Below are positions 35,675 to 44,561 of a DNA stretch of 64,000 bases, piece by piece. The translations under genes and the position numbers were made by a program. Position 1 is the stretch's first letter; each line of letters begins with the position of its first letter. The notes below the pieces were generated by a model. The model had not been told where the DNA came from. It did no database searches and saw only the letters and a program-made list of their open reading frames with translations. The stretch covers positions 151,209 through 215,208 of the forward strand of contig CAYPXZ010000001.1 in the NCBI GenBank assembly GCA_964414785.1. The letters run 5' to 3'. Origin of the DNA: Palsa-1447 sp964414785 (GTDB taxonomy: Bacteria > Verrucomicrobiota > Verrucomicrobiia > Opitutales > Opitutaceae).

Positions 35675-36988
35675 TTGCGTGTGAGTAAGGAAGCCGACCC
35701 CCGCCGATTTGGATTCGAGACGCGCATGGTGCATGCCGGGCATGTCCCGGACGCGGTGACCGGCGCCCGCGCGGCGCCGATCTACCAGACCACCTCCTTC
35801 GTCTTCGACGACACGGAGCAGGCCGCCCAGCTCTTCGAGCTGAAGCAGTACGGCAACATCTACACGAGGATCAGCAACCCCACGACGGCCGTCTTCGAGG
35901 AGCGCATGGCCTCGCTCGAGGGCGCGACGGGCGGGCTCGCGACCGCGAGCGGGATGGCGGCGCAGCTCGTCACCTTCCTCACGCTCCTTGAGCCGGGCGA
36001 CGAGATCGTCGCCTCGTCCCAGCTGTACGGGGGATCGATCACGCAGCTGGTCCACACGCTCAAGAAGTTCTCTATCGGCGTTCACTTCGTCGACCCCTCG
36101 CGCATGGAGGCCTGGGAGGCGGCAATCACGCCGAAGACCAGAGCCCTCTACGGCGAGACGATCGGCAACCCGAGGGGCGCCATCCTCGACATCGAGCGCG
36201 TGGCGGGGATCGCCGCCGCGCACGGCGTCCCCCTTATCGTCGACAACACGATGGCGACCCCGGCCCTCTGCCGGCCGATCGAGTTCGGGGCGACGATCAT
36301 CGTCCACTCCGCGACGAAGTTCATCGGCGGGCACGGAACCGCGATCGGCGGCGTGCTCCTCGACTCCGGGAAGTTCGACTTCAGCCGCTACCCGAGCATC
36401 GCCGCTCCTTCCCCGGCCTACCACGACCTCCGGTTCTTCGATACCTTCGGCCACTACGGATTCCTCATGAAGGCGAGGGCCGAGACGCTCCGCGACACGG
36501 GCGCCTGCGTGTCGCCCTTCAACTCCTTCCTCCTGATCCAGGGCCTGGAGACCCTCTCGCTTCGCATGGAGCGCCAGTCCGCCTCGGCGCTGCGCGTCGC
36601 GCAGTTCCTCGAGCAGCACCCTGCCGTCGCATGGGTCGCCTACGCGGGCCTTCCGAGCCACCCGGACCACGCCCTCGCGGGGAAGTACCTCCCGAAGGGT
36701 GCCGGAGCGGTGTTCTCGTTTGGGCTCAAGGCGGGCTCCGCCGGCGACGGGCGCCTATTGGGGAGGAAGTTCATCGAGGGGTTGGAGCTCTTCTCGCACC
36801 TCGCCAACATCGGGGACGTGCGAAGCCTCGTCATCCATCCGGCCTCGACCACCCATCAGCAGCTTTCCGACGAGGAGCTGGCCCGGGGCGGCGTGAGCCC
36901 GGAGCTCATCCGCCTTTCGATCGGGCTCGAGAACGTGGAGGACCTACTATGGGACCTGGACCAGGCCTTGCGTGCGCCATCACGCTGA
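35675..36988 (+). CDS. metY: O-acetylhomoserine sulfhydrylase (aminocarboxypropyltransferase)
   Basis: The 437-residue PLP enzyme joins O-acetyl-L-homoserine with sulfide or methanethiol to give homocysteine or methionine. Lys215 in VHSATKFIGGHGTAIGG binds PLP; PIYQTTSFVF, YTRISNPTTAVFEERMASLE and SSQLYGGSITQ are family blocks. The start is a TTG at 35675, with AAGG 10 bases upstream; a GTG at 35681 is an alternative. It diverges from the RuBisCO-like operon, which supports a role in capturing methanethiol. A short palindrome (AAGG-N5-CCTT) spans its leader. Confidence 0.92.
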   Translation: MRVSKEADPRRFGFETRMVHAGHVPDAVTGARAAPIYQTTSFVFDDTEQAAQLFELKQYGNIYTRISNPTTAVFEERMASLEGATGGLATASGMAAQLVTFLTLLEPGDEIVASSQLYGGSITQLVHTLKKFSIGVHFVDPSRMEAWEAAITPKTRALYGETIGNPRGAILDIERVAGIAAAHGVPLIVDNTMATPALCRPIEFGATIIVHSATKFIGGHGTAIGGVLLDSGKFDFSRYPSIAAPSPAYHDLRFFDTFGHYGFLMKARAETLRDTGACVSPFNSFLLIQGLETLSLRMERQSASALRVAQFLEQHPAVAWVAYAGLPSHPDHALAGKYLPKGAGAVFSFGLKAGSAGDGRLLGRKFIEGLELFSHLANIGDVRSLVIHPASTTHQQLSDEELARGGVSPELIRLSIGLENVEDLLWDLDQALRAPSR

Positions 36989-37482
36989 ACTCGGCGCTGA
37001 CGCCTGAACAGCAGCGGCTCTACCAGGACCCGCGGCTGATCCAGCGGCTTCTCGCCGAGACGCGCACGATCGCCATTGTCGGGCTCTCCACGGACCCGCA
37101 GCGCGCGAGCTGGTTCGTCGCCAGCTACCTGCAGAAGGAGGGCTACCGCATCATCCCCGTGAACCCCAAGGCGGATCGGATCCTGGGAGAGAAGGCGTAC
37201 CCAGACCTTGCGAGCGTCCCCTTCAAGGTCGACATGGTCGATGTGTTCCGACCCGCCGCCGAGTGTCCCGCAGTCGCGAGGCAGGCTGTGGCCGTCGGGG
37301 CCAAGGCGCTCTGGCTGCAGCTGAAGCTCGTCAGCATCGAGGCGGCCGAGATTGCGGCGAAGGGCGGGCTCGCCGTCGTCGTCGACCGGTGCGTAAAGAT
37401 GGAGCACGGTCGCTACAGGGGGAGGCTCCATTGGGCGGGGATGAACACCGAGATCATCTCGGCCCGCAAGGCACGTCTTTAG
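36949..37482 (+). CDS. CoA-binding / YccU-like Rossmann-fold protein
   Basis: The 177-residue cytoplasmic protein has a CoA-binding Rossmann fold: TIAIVGLSTDPQRASWFVA, EGYRIIPVNPKADRILG, VDMVDVFRPAAECP and ALWLQLKLVSIEAAEIAAKG. Function is not established; relatives are often found beside or fused to O-acetylhomoserine sulfhydrylases. The ATG at 36949 overlaps the end of metY by 40 bases. A shorter product from a non-ATG codon near 36984 would begin at the conserved part. Overlap implies co-translation. Confidence 0.85.
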   Translation: MGPGPGLACAITLNSALTPEQQRLYQDPRLIQRLLAETRTIAIVGLSTDPQRASWFVASYLQKEGYRIIPVNPKADRILGEKAYPDLASVPFKVDMVDVFRPAAECPAVARQAVAVGAKALWLQLKLVSIEAAEIAAKGGLAVVVDRCVKMEHGRYRGRLHWAGMNTEIISARKARL

Positions 37483-37485
37483 AAC

Positions 37486-37944
37486 ATGAAACCCAGAATC
37501 CTTGTCCTCGCCGCTGCGCTGGCGTTCCTCCCTGCCGCTTCCCTCGTGTCGCTTGCCGAGCCGCCTGCGGCGCCCACGGCTTCCCTCCGGGGGGACCCGG
37601 CGCGCCCAGGCTCCGCGCACTGGCTTCGCAGCGAGCTCTACTTCGCGATCGGCGCGATTGACGATCCCGACCAGGGCGTGCGCGAGATGCGCTGGCGCGC
37701 GTTCCTTGACCGCGAGGTCACGCCGCGGTTTCCCGACGGGCTGACGGTGTTCGACGCCTACGGCCAGTGGCGCCGGCGGGGCTCGGACACGACCGGCCGG
37801 CTGCGGTCGAAGGTCCTCGTGATCCTCTACGAGGACAACGAGGCGAACCGCTCGGCGATCGACGCGATCCGGGTGGCCTTCAAGGCGCAGAGCCACGACC
37901 AGTCCGTCCTCCTCGTGACGGAGCGGGTCGACGTCTCGTTCTAG
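37486..37944 (+). CDS. Exported DUF3574 protein
   Basis: The 152-residue protein has a signal peptide (residues 1-24, ending near VSLAEPP) and a DUF3574 domain. The domain is recognised by RSELYFAIGAIDD, WRAFLDREVTPRFPDGLTVF, DAYGQWR, SKVLVILYED and the final QSVLLVTERVDVSF. DUF3574 has no known function. It starts three bases after the CoA-binding gene. Confidence 0.85.
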   Translation: MKPRILVLAAALAFLPAASLVSLAEPPAAPTASLRGDPARPGSAHWLRSELYFAIGAIDDPDQGVREMRWRAFLDREVTPRFPDGLTVFDAYGQWRRRGSDTTGRLRSKVLVILYEDNEANRSAIDAIRVAFKAQSHDQSVLLVTERVDVSF

Positions 37945-37973
37945 GGGCGCGGCGCGAAGGGGTTCTCCAAGGG

Positions 37974-39587
37974 ATGCAACCCGTGCGCCGACTTGCGATC
38001 CTCGTGGCGGCTGCCGGTCTGCTGGCCGGATGCAGCCGGCCCGAGAGCGCGGTCGCGACGGGAGACCGTGACCAGGTCCTCCATCTGGGCAACAAGGACG
38101 AGCCCGCGGACCTCGACCCCCACATCAACACGGCGAGCTCCACCAGCACGATCCTCTCGTCCCTCTACCAGGGCCTGGTCACGCCCGCGAGCGACGGGGT
38201 GACGGTACTTCCGGGCGATGCCGAAAGGTGGGAGACCTCGGCCGACGGGCTCACGCTCACCTTCCATATCCGCAGGGACGTCCGCTGGTCCAACGGCGAG
38301 GCGCTGACGGCGGAGGACTACCGCCAGTCGTTTCTGCGGATCCTTGACCCCAAGCTGGGCTGCGAGCTGTCGGGCTACACGTTTGCGATCAAGGGGGCCA
38401 GGGACTACATTGAGGGGAGGCAGGCCGACCCGTCGCTCGTGGGCCTTCGCGTCCCCGACCCGCACACGCTTGTCGTGGTGCTGGACTACCCGGCGCCCTA
38501 CCTCTTCAAGGTGCTGGGCCGGGCCCCGTTCTATCCCGTCTACCTTCGGGCACTGGACACAACCGGCGGCAGGTCCCAGCGAGGCGGCGCTTGGACCCTG
38601 CCCGGGGTCCTCGTTAGCAACGGCCCCTTCACGCTCGCCGAGTGGAAGCCCAACGCGTTCATCCGGGTGGTGCGCAACCCAAACTATTGGGACGCGGGCA
38701 GGGTCAGGCTCCGCGAGATCCGCTTCTATCCTATCGATGACGAGGCGGCCGAGGAGCGGTCCTTCAGGGCGGGCCAGCTGCATGTCACGTACAGGCTCCC
38801 GAAGACCAAGGTGCCGGTATACGAGTCCGAGCATCCGGGTGAGCTTCACCTGACGCAGTCCCTGCGCACGAACTTCGTGACCTTCAACGTGACCAGGGCC
38901 CCGTTCACCGACCCCCGGGTCCGGAGGGCCTTCTCCCTCGCGATCGACCGGGAGAGGCTCGTGGGTGCCGCGCTCGGGAAGCTGGGGGCGCCCGCCCATT
39001 CCTTTGTCCGGCCTGGGACGGGGGGCTACGTGCCCGCCGGCCTCTTCCGGTTCGATCCCGCAGAGGCCGCGTCGCAACTCGCGGCCGCCGGTTACCCGGG
39101 CGGGGCCGGCCTGCCCCCGGTCGAGCTCACCCTCAACGGCAACACCGGTGTGGCGCTGACGGTGGCGGAGGTCCTGAAGGAGATGTGGAAAACAAACCTC
39201 GGGGTCCGGGTGGACGTGCGCGCCGTCGAGTTCAAGGTGTACCTGAGCATTGAGAGGGAGAGGCAGTTCCAGATCCTTACCGAGGGCTATTCGTACATCT
39301 CCGATCCGAGGGACCTCCTGGAGGGCATCGTTACAGGCGACCCCAACAACGATGCCGGCGCTTCAAACCCGGATATCGACCGCGCTCTCGATGCCTCCGA
39401 CCATGCGCTCGACCCGGCCGGGCGCTGGGCGGCCTTCGATGCCATGGAGGCCGTCAATGCCCGTGAGGTCTACTATGCGCCGATTTACTTCCCGAACAGG
39501 GGGATGCTCGTCGGCCCGAGCGTGAAGGGCTGGCGCGACAACAGCCTGGGCATCATCGACTGGCGGGAGATCTCGCTCGGGCCCTAG
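37974..39587 (+). CDS. Oligopeptide ABC transporter substrate-binding lipoprotein (OppA/DppA-like)
   Basis: The 537-residue lipoprotein has a lipobox LLAGC and a type-2 peptide-binding fold. LHLGNKDEPADLDPHINTAS, LTFHIRRDVRWSNGEALTAED, VSNGPFTLAEWKPNAFIRVV and FNVTRAPFTDPRVRRAFSLA are diagnostic. It would capture peptides in the periplasm. No opp permease genes are present beside it. It starts 30 bases after the DUF3574 stop; the upstream extension of the frame to 37767 is a shadow of that gene. Confidence 0.92.
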   Translation: MQPVRRLAILVAAAGLLAGCSRPESAVATGDRDQVLHLGNKDEPADLDPHINTASSTSTILSSLYQGLVTPASDGVTVLPGDAERWETSADGLTLTFHIRRDVRWSNGEALTAEDYRQSFLRILDPKLGCELSGYTFAIKGARDYIEGRQADPSLVGLRVPDPHTLVVVLDYPAPYLFKVLGRAPFYPVYLRALDTTGGRSQRGGAWTLPGVLVSNGPFTLAEWKPNAFIRVVRNPNYWDAGRVRLREIRFYPIDDEAAEERSFRAGQLHVTYRLPKTKVPVYESEHPGELHLTQSLRTNFVTFNVTRAPFTDPRVRRAFSLAIDRERLVGAALGKLGAPAHSFVRPGTGGYVPAGLFRFDPAEAASQLAAAGYPGGAGLPPVELTLNGNTGVALTVAEVLKEMWKTNLGVRVDVRAVEFKVYLSIERERQFQILTEGYSYISDPRDLLEGIVTGDPNNDAGASNPDIDRALDASDHALDPAGRWAAFDAMEAVNAREVYYAPIYFPNRGMLVGPSVKGWRDNSLGIIDWREISLGP

Positions 39588-39596
39588 AGGACCCTT

Positions 39597-41189
39597 CTAG
39601 ACCTGGCCCCTGCGCGCCTCGAGCTGGTCGCGTATTTCGGCCATCCGCTTTGGCGTGAGCGGGAAATTGATGAGCATTATAAACGCGACGGCGGACCCGA
39701 CGACCGGGATCGTCGCGAAGAGCAGACGCATAACAAAGATCGCATGCGAAGTCTGGTTGCCGCCGAGCGCCGCGTCAAAGCCCGTCCGGGCAAGGATCTC
39801 GCCCGAGAGCCACGCGCCTATCCCGACGCCAAATTTCAGGATCCACGATCCGCACGCCGAGAACGCACCCTCGCGGCGCTTGGTGGTCTCAAGCTCGTCA
39901 TAGTCGATCACGTCGGCCGTGATGGAGCCGTAGAGGATCCAGAATCCGGCCCCCGTGAACGCCGTGATCCCCGTGTAGAACACCTGCAGCCACTGGAGCG
40001 AGGGGGTGTAGAGCCACCATGAGGAGAGGCTGCCGACAATGGCGATCGCCTGGACGATCATCATCGCCCGCTTCTTGCCGATCACGCGGGACAACTTCGT
40101 GAACACGGGGATGCCGCAGAAGCCCATCACCATGCCCATGATCCCCATCCAGAAATTCCAGCTGTTGCCGAGAGCGACGTCCCCGTGGCACACGTAGTAG
40201 ATGGTGCAGTAGTACCCTAGGGTGCTGATCATGCTCGTCCCGATCCCGTAGGCCAGGGCCATCGACAGGTTGACCCGGAACGGCCGGCACGAGAGGGCCT
40301 TCCAGAGCGTGTCCTTGATCGAGATCTTGCCCTGGCGGCCCTTGACGAGCTTGTCGTAGTAGCGCTCGTGGGTGAGGGAGAAGAGGGCAATCCCGGCGAC
40401 CAGGAGGATGCACCCCATGCAGGCGGTGAGGACCTGGGCGCCTATCAGGATGTTCGGCTTGGTCCCCTCGACGGCCGGCACCCAGCCGAAGATCATCTTC
40501 ATGAGCGTGCCGAACCGGGCGAAATCGAGTGAGAAGAGGCTTCCCGCGATGTTTCCGAACCAGCCGATGGTCTGGCGGGCCAGCGTCGCAAGCCGGGTCG
40601 GAGCCTCGCCCCAGGTGGCGGCAACCCATACGCCGGCGGAGCAGAACGCGCCGGATCCGAACATCGCGAGCTCCGGGACCTTCTGCACGGCGCTCCGGAA
40701 TGCCTGTATCGAAGTCCGCTCGTGGTAGTCCGGGGTGAGCTCGGCCCCCAGGCTCTGGAACGGCATGTAGAAGCAGCTCATGATCGGGACCAGGAGCGCG
40801 ATCGTGGAGACCATGAACCCGAAGTACTGCACCTCCGTCCAGCCCGGTCGCACCTGGAAGAGCATCGGCAGGATGAAGCCCGCGAGGACCGATCCGACGA
40901 GCAGGAACGGCCTGCGGCGGCCGAATCGCGTCCGGACGTTGTCGGACCACCAGCCGAATACGGAGTCCCAGACCGCCTCGAAGAGAAGCTTGAAGAGCAG
41001 GGCGCGCGCGATCCACTTGGGAGAAACTCCCAGGTAGATGTTGAACACGAGGTAGGCCAGGCCCGGGTAGAGCCAGTGGCCCCACATGTCGTGGAAGGAG
41101 CCCAGGGCGTATCCGAACTTTTCCCTAAAGGGGATACGGTCGCGCTGGGAGGTCTTGCCGTCGGGCGCAGTCGATAGGGGCTCTTGCAT
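39597..41189 (-). CDS. GPH-family sugar:cation symporter (MFS superfamily)
   Basis: The 530-residue inner-membrane transporter has about 12 TM segments. The GPH signature lies near the start (FREKFGYALGSFHDMWGHWL), with the cation-site region FEAVWDSVFGWWSDNVRTRF and the loop GRRRPFLLVG. TSIQAFRSAVQKV and DYDELETTKRREGAFSA are further GPH marks. It probably carries a sugar or glycoside with Na+ or H+. Convergent with oppA-like, nine bases apart. Confidence 0.92.
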   Translation of the reverse strand: MQEPLSTAPDGKTSQRDRIPFREKFGYALGSFHDMWGHWLYPGLAYLVFNIYLGVSPKWIARALLFKLLFEAVWDSVFGWWSDNVRTRFGRRRPFLLVGSVLAGFILPMLFQVRPGWTEVQYFGFMVSTIALLVPIMSCFYMPFQSLGAELTPDYHERTSIQAFRSAVQKVPELAMFGSGAFCSAGVWVAATWGEAPTRLATLARQTIGWFGNIAGSLFSLDFARFGTLMKMIFGWVPAVEGTKPNILIGAQVLTACMGCILLVAGIALFSLTHERYYDKLVKGRQGKISIKDTLWKALSCRPFRVNLSMALAYGIGTSMISTLGYYCTIYYVCHGDVALGNSWNFWMGIMGMVMGFCGIPVFTKLSRVIGKKRAMMIVQAIAIVGSLSSWWLYTPSLQWLQVFYTGITAFTGAGFWILYGSITADVIDYDELETTKRREGAFSACGSWILKFGVGIGAWLSGEILARTGFDAALGGNQTSHAIFVMRLLFATIPVVGSAVAFIMLINFPLTPKRMAEIRDQLEARRGQV

Positions 41190-41250
41190 GGGGTAGGGCG
41201 GGCAGGGGATTTTGCCTAAGACAAGGCCGGGTTTGGGTATTCCCTGTCAA

Positions 41251-41314
41251 TGCGCAATGGCGCATCGCGGGGACGCCAGTAGGGCCGCTCCCCTTGGCAT
41301 TTTCCCAATTGATA
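41251..41314 (+). repeat. 64-bp conserved element, copy A, upstream of the transglutaminase gene
   Basis: This ungapped 64-base stretch matches 44498-44561 at 55 of 64 positions. It begins with the inverted repeat TGCGC-N4-GCGCA (41251-41264), whose arms are identical in both copies while the spacer differs. It ends 138 bases before the gene at 41453. The conserved palindrome suggests an operator or other protein-binding site, or the shared end of a small mobile repeat. Confidence 0.75.
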
Positions 41315-41452
41315 TGTTGCGATCGGGGCCGTACGCCACACCGAGGGTGTCTGTCGTCAATGCCATTGAAATTATTATATAGCGAACTCTGATAATACAG
41401 CGAGGCTCATGCAGCTCTTCTGCTTTAGCTTATTTATTCCAATCCTGCCAAA

Positions 41453-44173
41453 ATGGACCAAGCTGCATCGAAGTGTCCGCGTGACATGGTCTCAACTCAG
41501 AAGATGGCTTACACCCCAGACAGCGCCCAAGATGGAGCAACTCCGCGGCTCGCGTACAAGGAAGGCACGGTCCCTTGGGACAGCATAATCTTTGGTGCAC
41601 CGGAGCCGTGGGTTGAGGAGGTGCCCCACCATGACAATGTGGCCGCGAAGGACGGCGCACATCTGACATACCTCCTTCTGGCCCGCCAGACAAACGCGGA
41701 GGCGGCCAGGGCATTCCACGGTCTGTCCTACCGGCTTGAGACAGCGCTGGCTGTGCAGAACCAATCCCAATGGAGCCTGAACCTCGACCCGAGATTCCAG
41801 ACGGTGACACTTCACTGGCTTCGGACCGTCCGGGCCGGGTTGCGCATCGACCACCTGAAGCGGGACCGGATGCGTCTCGTGCAAAGGGAGACCCAGCTCG
41901 AGCACCAGGTGATCAACGGCAGCTGGACGCTCATCACGGTCCTAGACGACGTGCGTGTGGGGGATGTGGTTGAGGTGGGTTACACCTACGAGTCGCACCA
42001 TCCGATCGCGGAAGGGTGGTCCGAGGTCTTCTTTTCCATCCCGCGAAACCTCGTGGTGGGGACCTTCAGAAACAGCGTCCTCTTCAGGCCGTCGAACCGG
42101 ACGATGCAAAGCATGGCGTCAGCGGACGCACCGGTGCGCCAGGAGACGGTCCTCGCAGATGGGACGGTCAAATGGTGGTGGGAGGGGTCGCAGCCGGAGG
42201 CGCGGGACATCGAACCCAACGTTCCCACTAGCCATTATGACTTTATCTGGGTGCAGGCCTCGGATGTCGGACCGTGGAACCGGATTGCGGCGCGTGTTGC
42301 TGGGGCATGGAACACTTTTGGCGATGGCGGGGACCTGGACGGGTGGCCTGAGTTTTCTGCGCCGGCAGAGTTGAATGGGGACGCGATCGCGGGGCTGATC
42401 AGGCATATCCAGGACGAGTTCCGGTACCTAAGCGTGGACCTTGACACCGGTGGATGGATCCCCGCGGCGCCTGCTGCGGTCGCCCGACAGCGCAGAGGGG
42501 ACTGCAAGGACCTGGTCTGGCTTGCGCACGCGGTGCTGAAACGCTGGGGGGTCAAGTCGCGGCCGATCCTTGTTGGAGCCGGAGCTAGGGAGCGGGTCGG
42601 TTCGCTGCTACCGATGACCCTCCTCTTTAACCACGCCGTAGTGGAGGTCGATTTTCAGGGGGAGCGGCGTTGGTTTGACCTTACTATGCGCTCGCAGGGA
42701 GGAGACTACGCGAGCCAGCCGGTCAGTTGGTTCCATTACGGCCTGCCTGTGGACGCTTCCGCCACTCAGCTTGAGGCCCAACCCGGCAAGCACAGCCCGA
42801 ACCTTTCCTCGTTTCGAGAGGTGATCTACGTCGACACGCGAAAGGACGCCAAAACCGCTGTGGAGCTAAGATTCAGGGCGGAGGGGGTCCAGGCGGAGGT
42901 CGTGCGCCGCTCGTTCGTCGCACTGGGAGCCGAAGGTTTCGCGGTGGACCGCCTAAAGCTCGCGGCAAAACGCTACGGCAAGGTCCAGCGGCTCGGCTCC
43001 ATTCAGTGGCGCGACGACCGCCGGGCGAACGTTTTCGAGATCGCTGAAGGTTTTGAGATTTCCGAGTGCGTCTACGGGGGGGAGCGCAACGAACGCGCCC
43101 TCTACGACGTGCCCCCGTCGTTTGCCGCGATTTGGTTCATTATGCCCGATGACAGGCCGAGGCGCTGCCCCTGGGCCATGCCATACCCCCTTGAGATCCG
43201 CCACTCGGTCAAAGTGAGGTCGGCGAGCATGGGACTGCTTGACGATCAAAAGGCCAAGTGGGTGTCGTCCGCTTTCACAGCGCTCCTCGACAAGGACCGC
43301 CGATCGCAGGAATGGACTAACACGGTGCATTTCACGGTGAACACCCCGGAGATAGCCGCGGACCAGGTGGCTGCCTACCGGACACACCTTATGGACTTCT
43401 GCAGGGCCGCATCCTGGCGCCTCTACCTGTCCTGGGGCCGCGCCCGGCCTGACGCATTTGGTGGATTCGGCCAGCTTCCGGATCCGGCGCGCGGTGTAGT
43501 TGCCTATGTGGGGCCTGCGGACATATCCGACTACCCGGATGCGAAGCTAGGTGAGCACATCTCTTCTGCTCCGGTGCCTCTCATCATCCCTTGGTGGAGG
43601 AGGGGCCTTTTTCGACGGCCGATGATGCGGAGGGATATGATATTGCTTGTCTGGTTTGCTGTCATCGTGGCTTCCGGGATCACTCGCACGTTTATTCCCA
43701 ATGGGTCACAATCATATGCGCCCCCTCCCCGGTTCGAATCGCGCTCCCAGGAGCCGGGTTCGGTTCTTTATGGCGCGCCGAGGCCCGAATATCGTCTGAT
43801 CCAGGACCCAAGGGCACCCACTTGGCCCGCACCGGGTTCCGTCCAGCCGTTCGGCGTGAACCCCCGGAGAAACCTTGTCACGCTTCCGGCCCCGACCCCC
43901 GTAAACCGGCAGGCGGGAGCGAGCGACGCGAGCCGTTTGCAAGCGGTTGTGGCAAATCTGCGGGCTCTGGATTCGGCTGCGAGGCTGTACTTTACGGCGA
44001 ATAATGTGTCGACCGTGACTTTTCCGATCTTGATGGGGGCGCCTTCGCATCCGGAAATCAGTCCCGTGATGGGTGAGGATTACAACCCGATCGTCTTCAG
44101 GAAGGGGATTCGGACGCAGATCCGAATGCCGGACGGCATGGTCATCTGGAGCACTCTTGACAGCGGGCAGTAG
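41453..44173 (+). CDS. DUF3857/transglutaminase-like protein fused to a TM segment and a pseudopilin-like tail
   Basis: The 906-residue product has an N-terminal DUF3857 beta-domain (about residues 40-260). A transglutaminase-like domain follows (about 305-420), with the catalytic Cys in RQRRGDCKDLVWLAHAVL, His in LFNHAVVEVD and Asp in RRWFDLTM. A long beta-rich stretch comes next, then a TM helix at about 725-742 (MILLVWFAVIVASGI). The last 90 residues (LRALDSAARLYFTANNVSTV ... GEDYNPIVF) resemble the C-terminal part of verrucomicrobial type II pseudopilins. There is no clear signal peptide and no good Shine-Dalgarno; ATGs at 41486 and 41504 are alternatives. Function is unknown; peptide-bond or cross-link chemistry at the membrane is plausible. 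Confidence 0.75.
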   Translation: MDQAASKCPRDMVSTQKMAYTPDSAQDGATPRLAYKEGTVPWDSIIFGAPEPWVEEVPHHDNVAAKDGAHLTYLLLARQTNAEAARAFHGLSYRLETALAVQNQSQWSLNLDPRFQTVTLHWLRTVRAGLRIDHLKRDRMRLVQRETQLEHQVINGSWTLITVLDDVRVGDVVEVGYTYESHHPIAEGWSEVFFSIPRNLVVGTFRNSVLFRPSNRTMQSMASADAPVRQETVLADGTVKWWWEGSQPEARDIEPNVPTSHYDFIWVQASDVGPWNRIAARVAGAWNTFGDGGDLDGWPEFSAPAELNGDAIAGLIRHIQDEFRYLSVDLDTGGWIPAAPAAVARQRRGDCKDLVWLAHAVLKRWGVKSRPILVGAGARERVGSLLPMTLLFNHAVVEVDFQGERRWFDLTMRSQGGDYASQPVSWFHYGLPVDASATQLEAQPGKHSPNLSSFREVIYVDTRKDAKTAVELRFRAEGVQAEVVRRSFVALGAEGFAVDRLKLAAKRYGKVQRLGSIQWRDDRRANVFEIAEGFEISECVYGGERNERALYDVPPSFAAIWFIMPDDRPRRCPWAMPYPLEIRHSVKVRSASMGLLDDQKAKWVSSAFTALLDKDRRSQEWTNTVHFTVNTPEIAADQVAAYRTHLMDFCRAASWRLYLSWGRARPDAFGGFGQLPDPARGVVAYVGPADISDYPDAKLGEHISSAPVPLIIPWWRRGLFRRPMMRRDMILLVWFAVIVASGITRTFIPNGSQSYAPPPRFESRSQEPGSVLYGAPRPEYRLIQDPRAPTWPAPGSVQPFGVNPRRNLVTLPAPTPVNRQAGASDASRLQAVVANLRALDSAARLYFTANNVSTVTFPILMGAPSHPEISPVMGEDYNPIVFRKGIRTQIRMPDGMVIWSTLDSGQ

Positions 44174-44279
44174 GGGCGGCCTGTCTGCCGGGAATGCACC
44201 TCCGCAACCTCGGGAGAGATGGCAACGGCGAATCACGGATCGGATGGGGGTGACCGGGCGAAACTTGGGCTACGTGTTT

Positions 44280-44339
44280 GCTTGGCACTAATGCCCGACC
44301 CATCCCATCGCAGCCAACAGGATGGTCGGGCCACCAAGC
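44280..44339. repeat. Long inverted repeat / stem-loop downstream of the transglutaminase gene
   Basis: Outer arms GCTTGG (44280-44285) and CCAAGC (44334-44339) enclose inner arms at 44293-44305 and 44320-44331 that pair over 12 bases with one bulge. The loop is 14 bases. No U-tract follows on the plus strand, so it is not a classic intrinsic terminator; it may mark the 3' end of the upstream mRNA. Confidence 0.55.
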
Positions 44340-44497
44340 TAAAAACTGTCTCAAATTATAGCGGAGTGTTAGCCAATTTCCCGCTTAGTTTGTATCTTTG
44401 ATCTGGTAGTTAGCAAAATACCTCATGCGTCGCACTCGTGGAGGTCTACGACGTCCGATAGTCGGATACTTGGTCCGCAAGCCTCCATCTATTTGAT

Positions 44498-44561
44498 TGC
44501 GCAATCGCGCATGGCGGCGACTCCAGTAGTGCCGTTCCCCTTGGCATCTTTCCACTTGATA
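44498..44561 (+). repeat. 64-bp conserved element, copy B, upstream of the ADOP permease gene
   Basis: This is the partner of 41251-41314, with 55 of 64 bases identical and no gaps. The TGCGC-N4-GCGCA inverted repeat is intact at 44498-44511. It lies 224 bases before the ATG at 44786. Sequences outside the 64 bases do not match, so the boundaries are sharp. Confidence 0.75.

Noticed and set aside
41290..41320. Sigma-54-type promoter suggested by TTGGCA in the 64-bp element
   Set aside because: The required GC at the right spacing is absent in both copies.
41251..44561. Composite transposon carrying the transglutaminase gene
   Set aside because: No transposase and no target-site duplication are visible; the repeats fit a regulatory site equally well.
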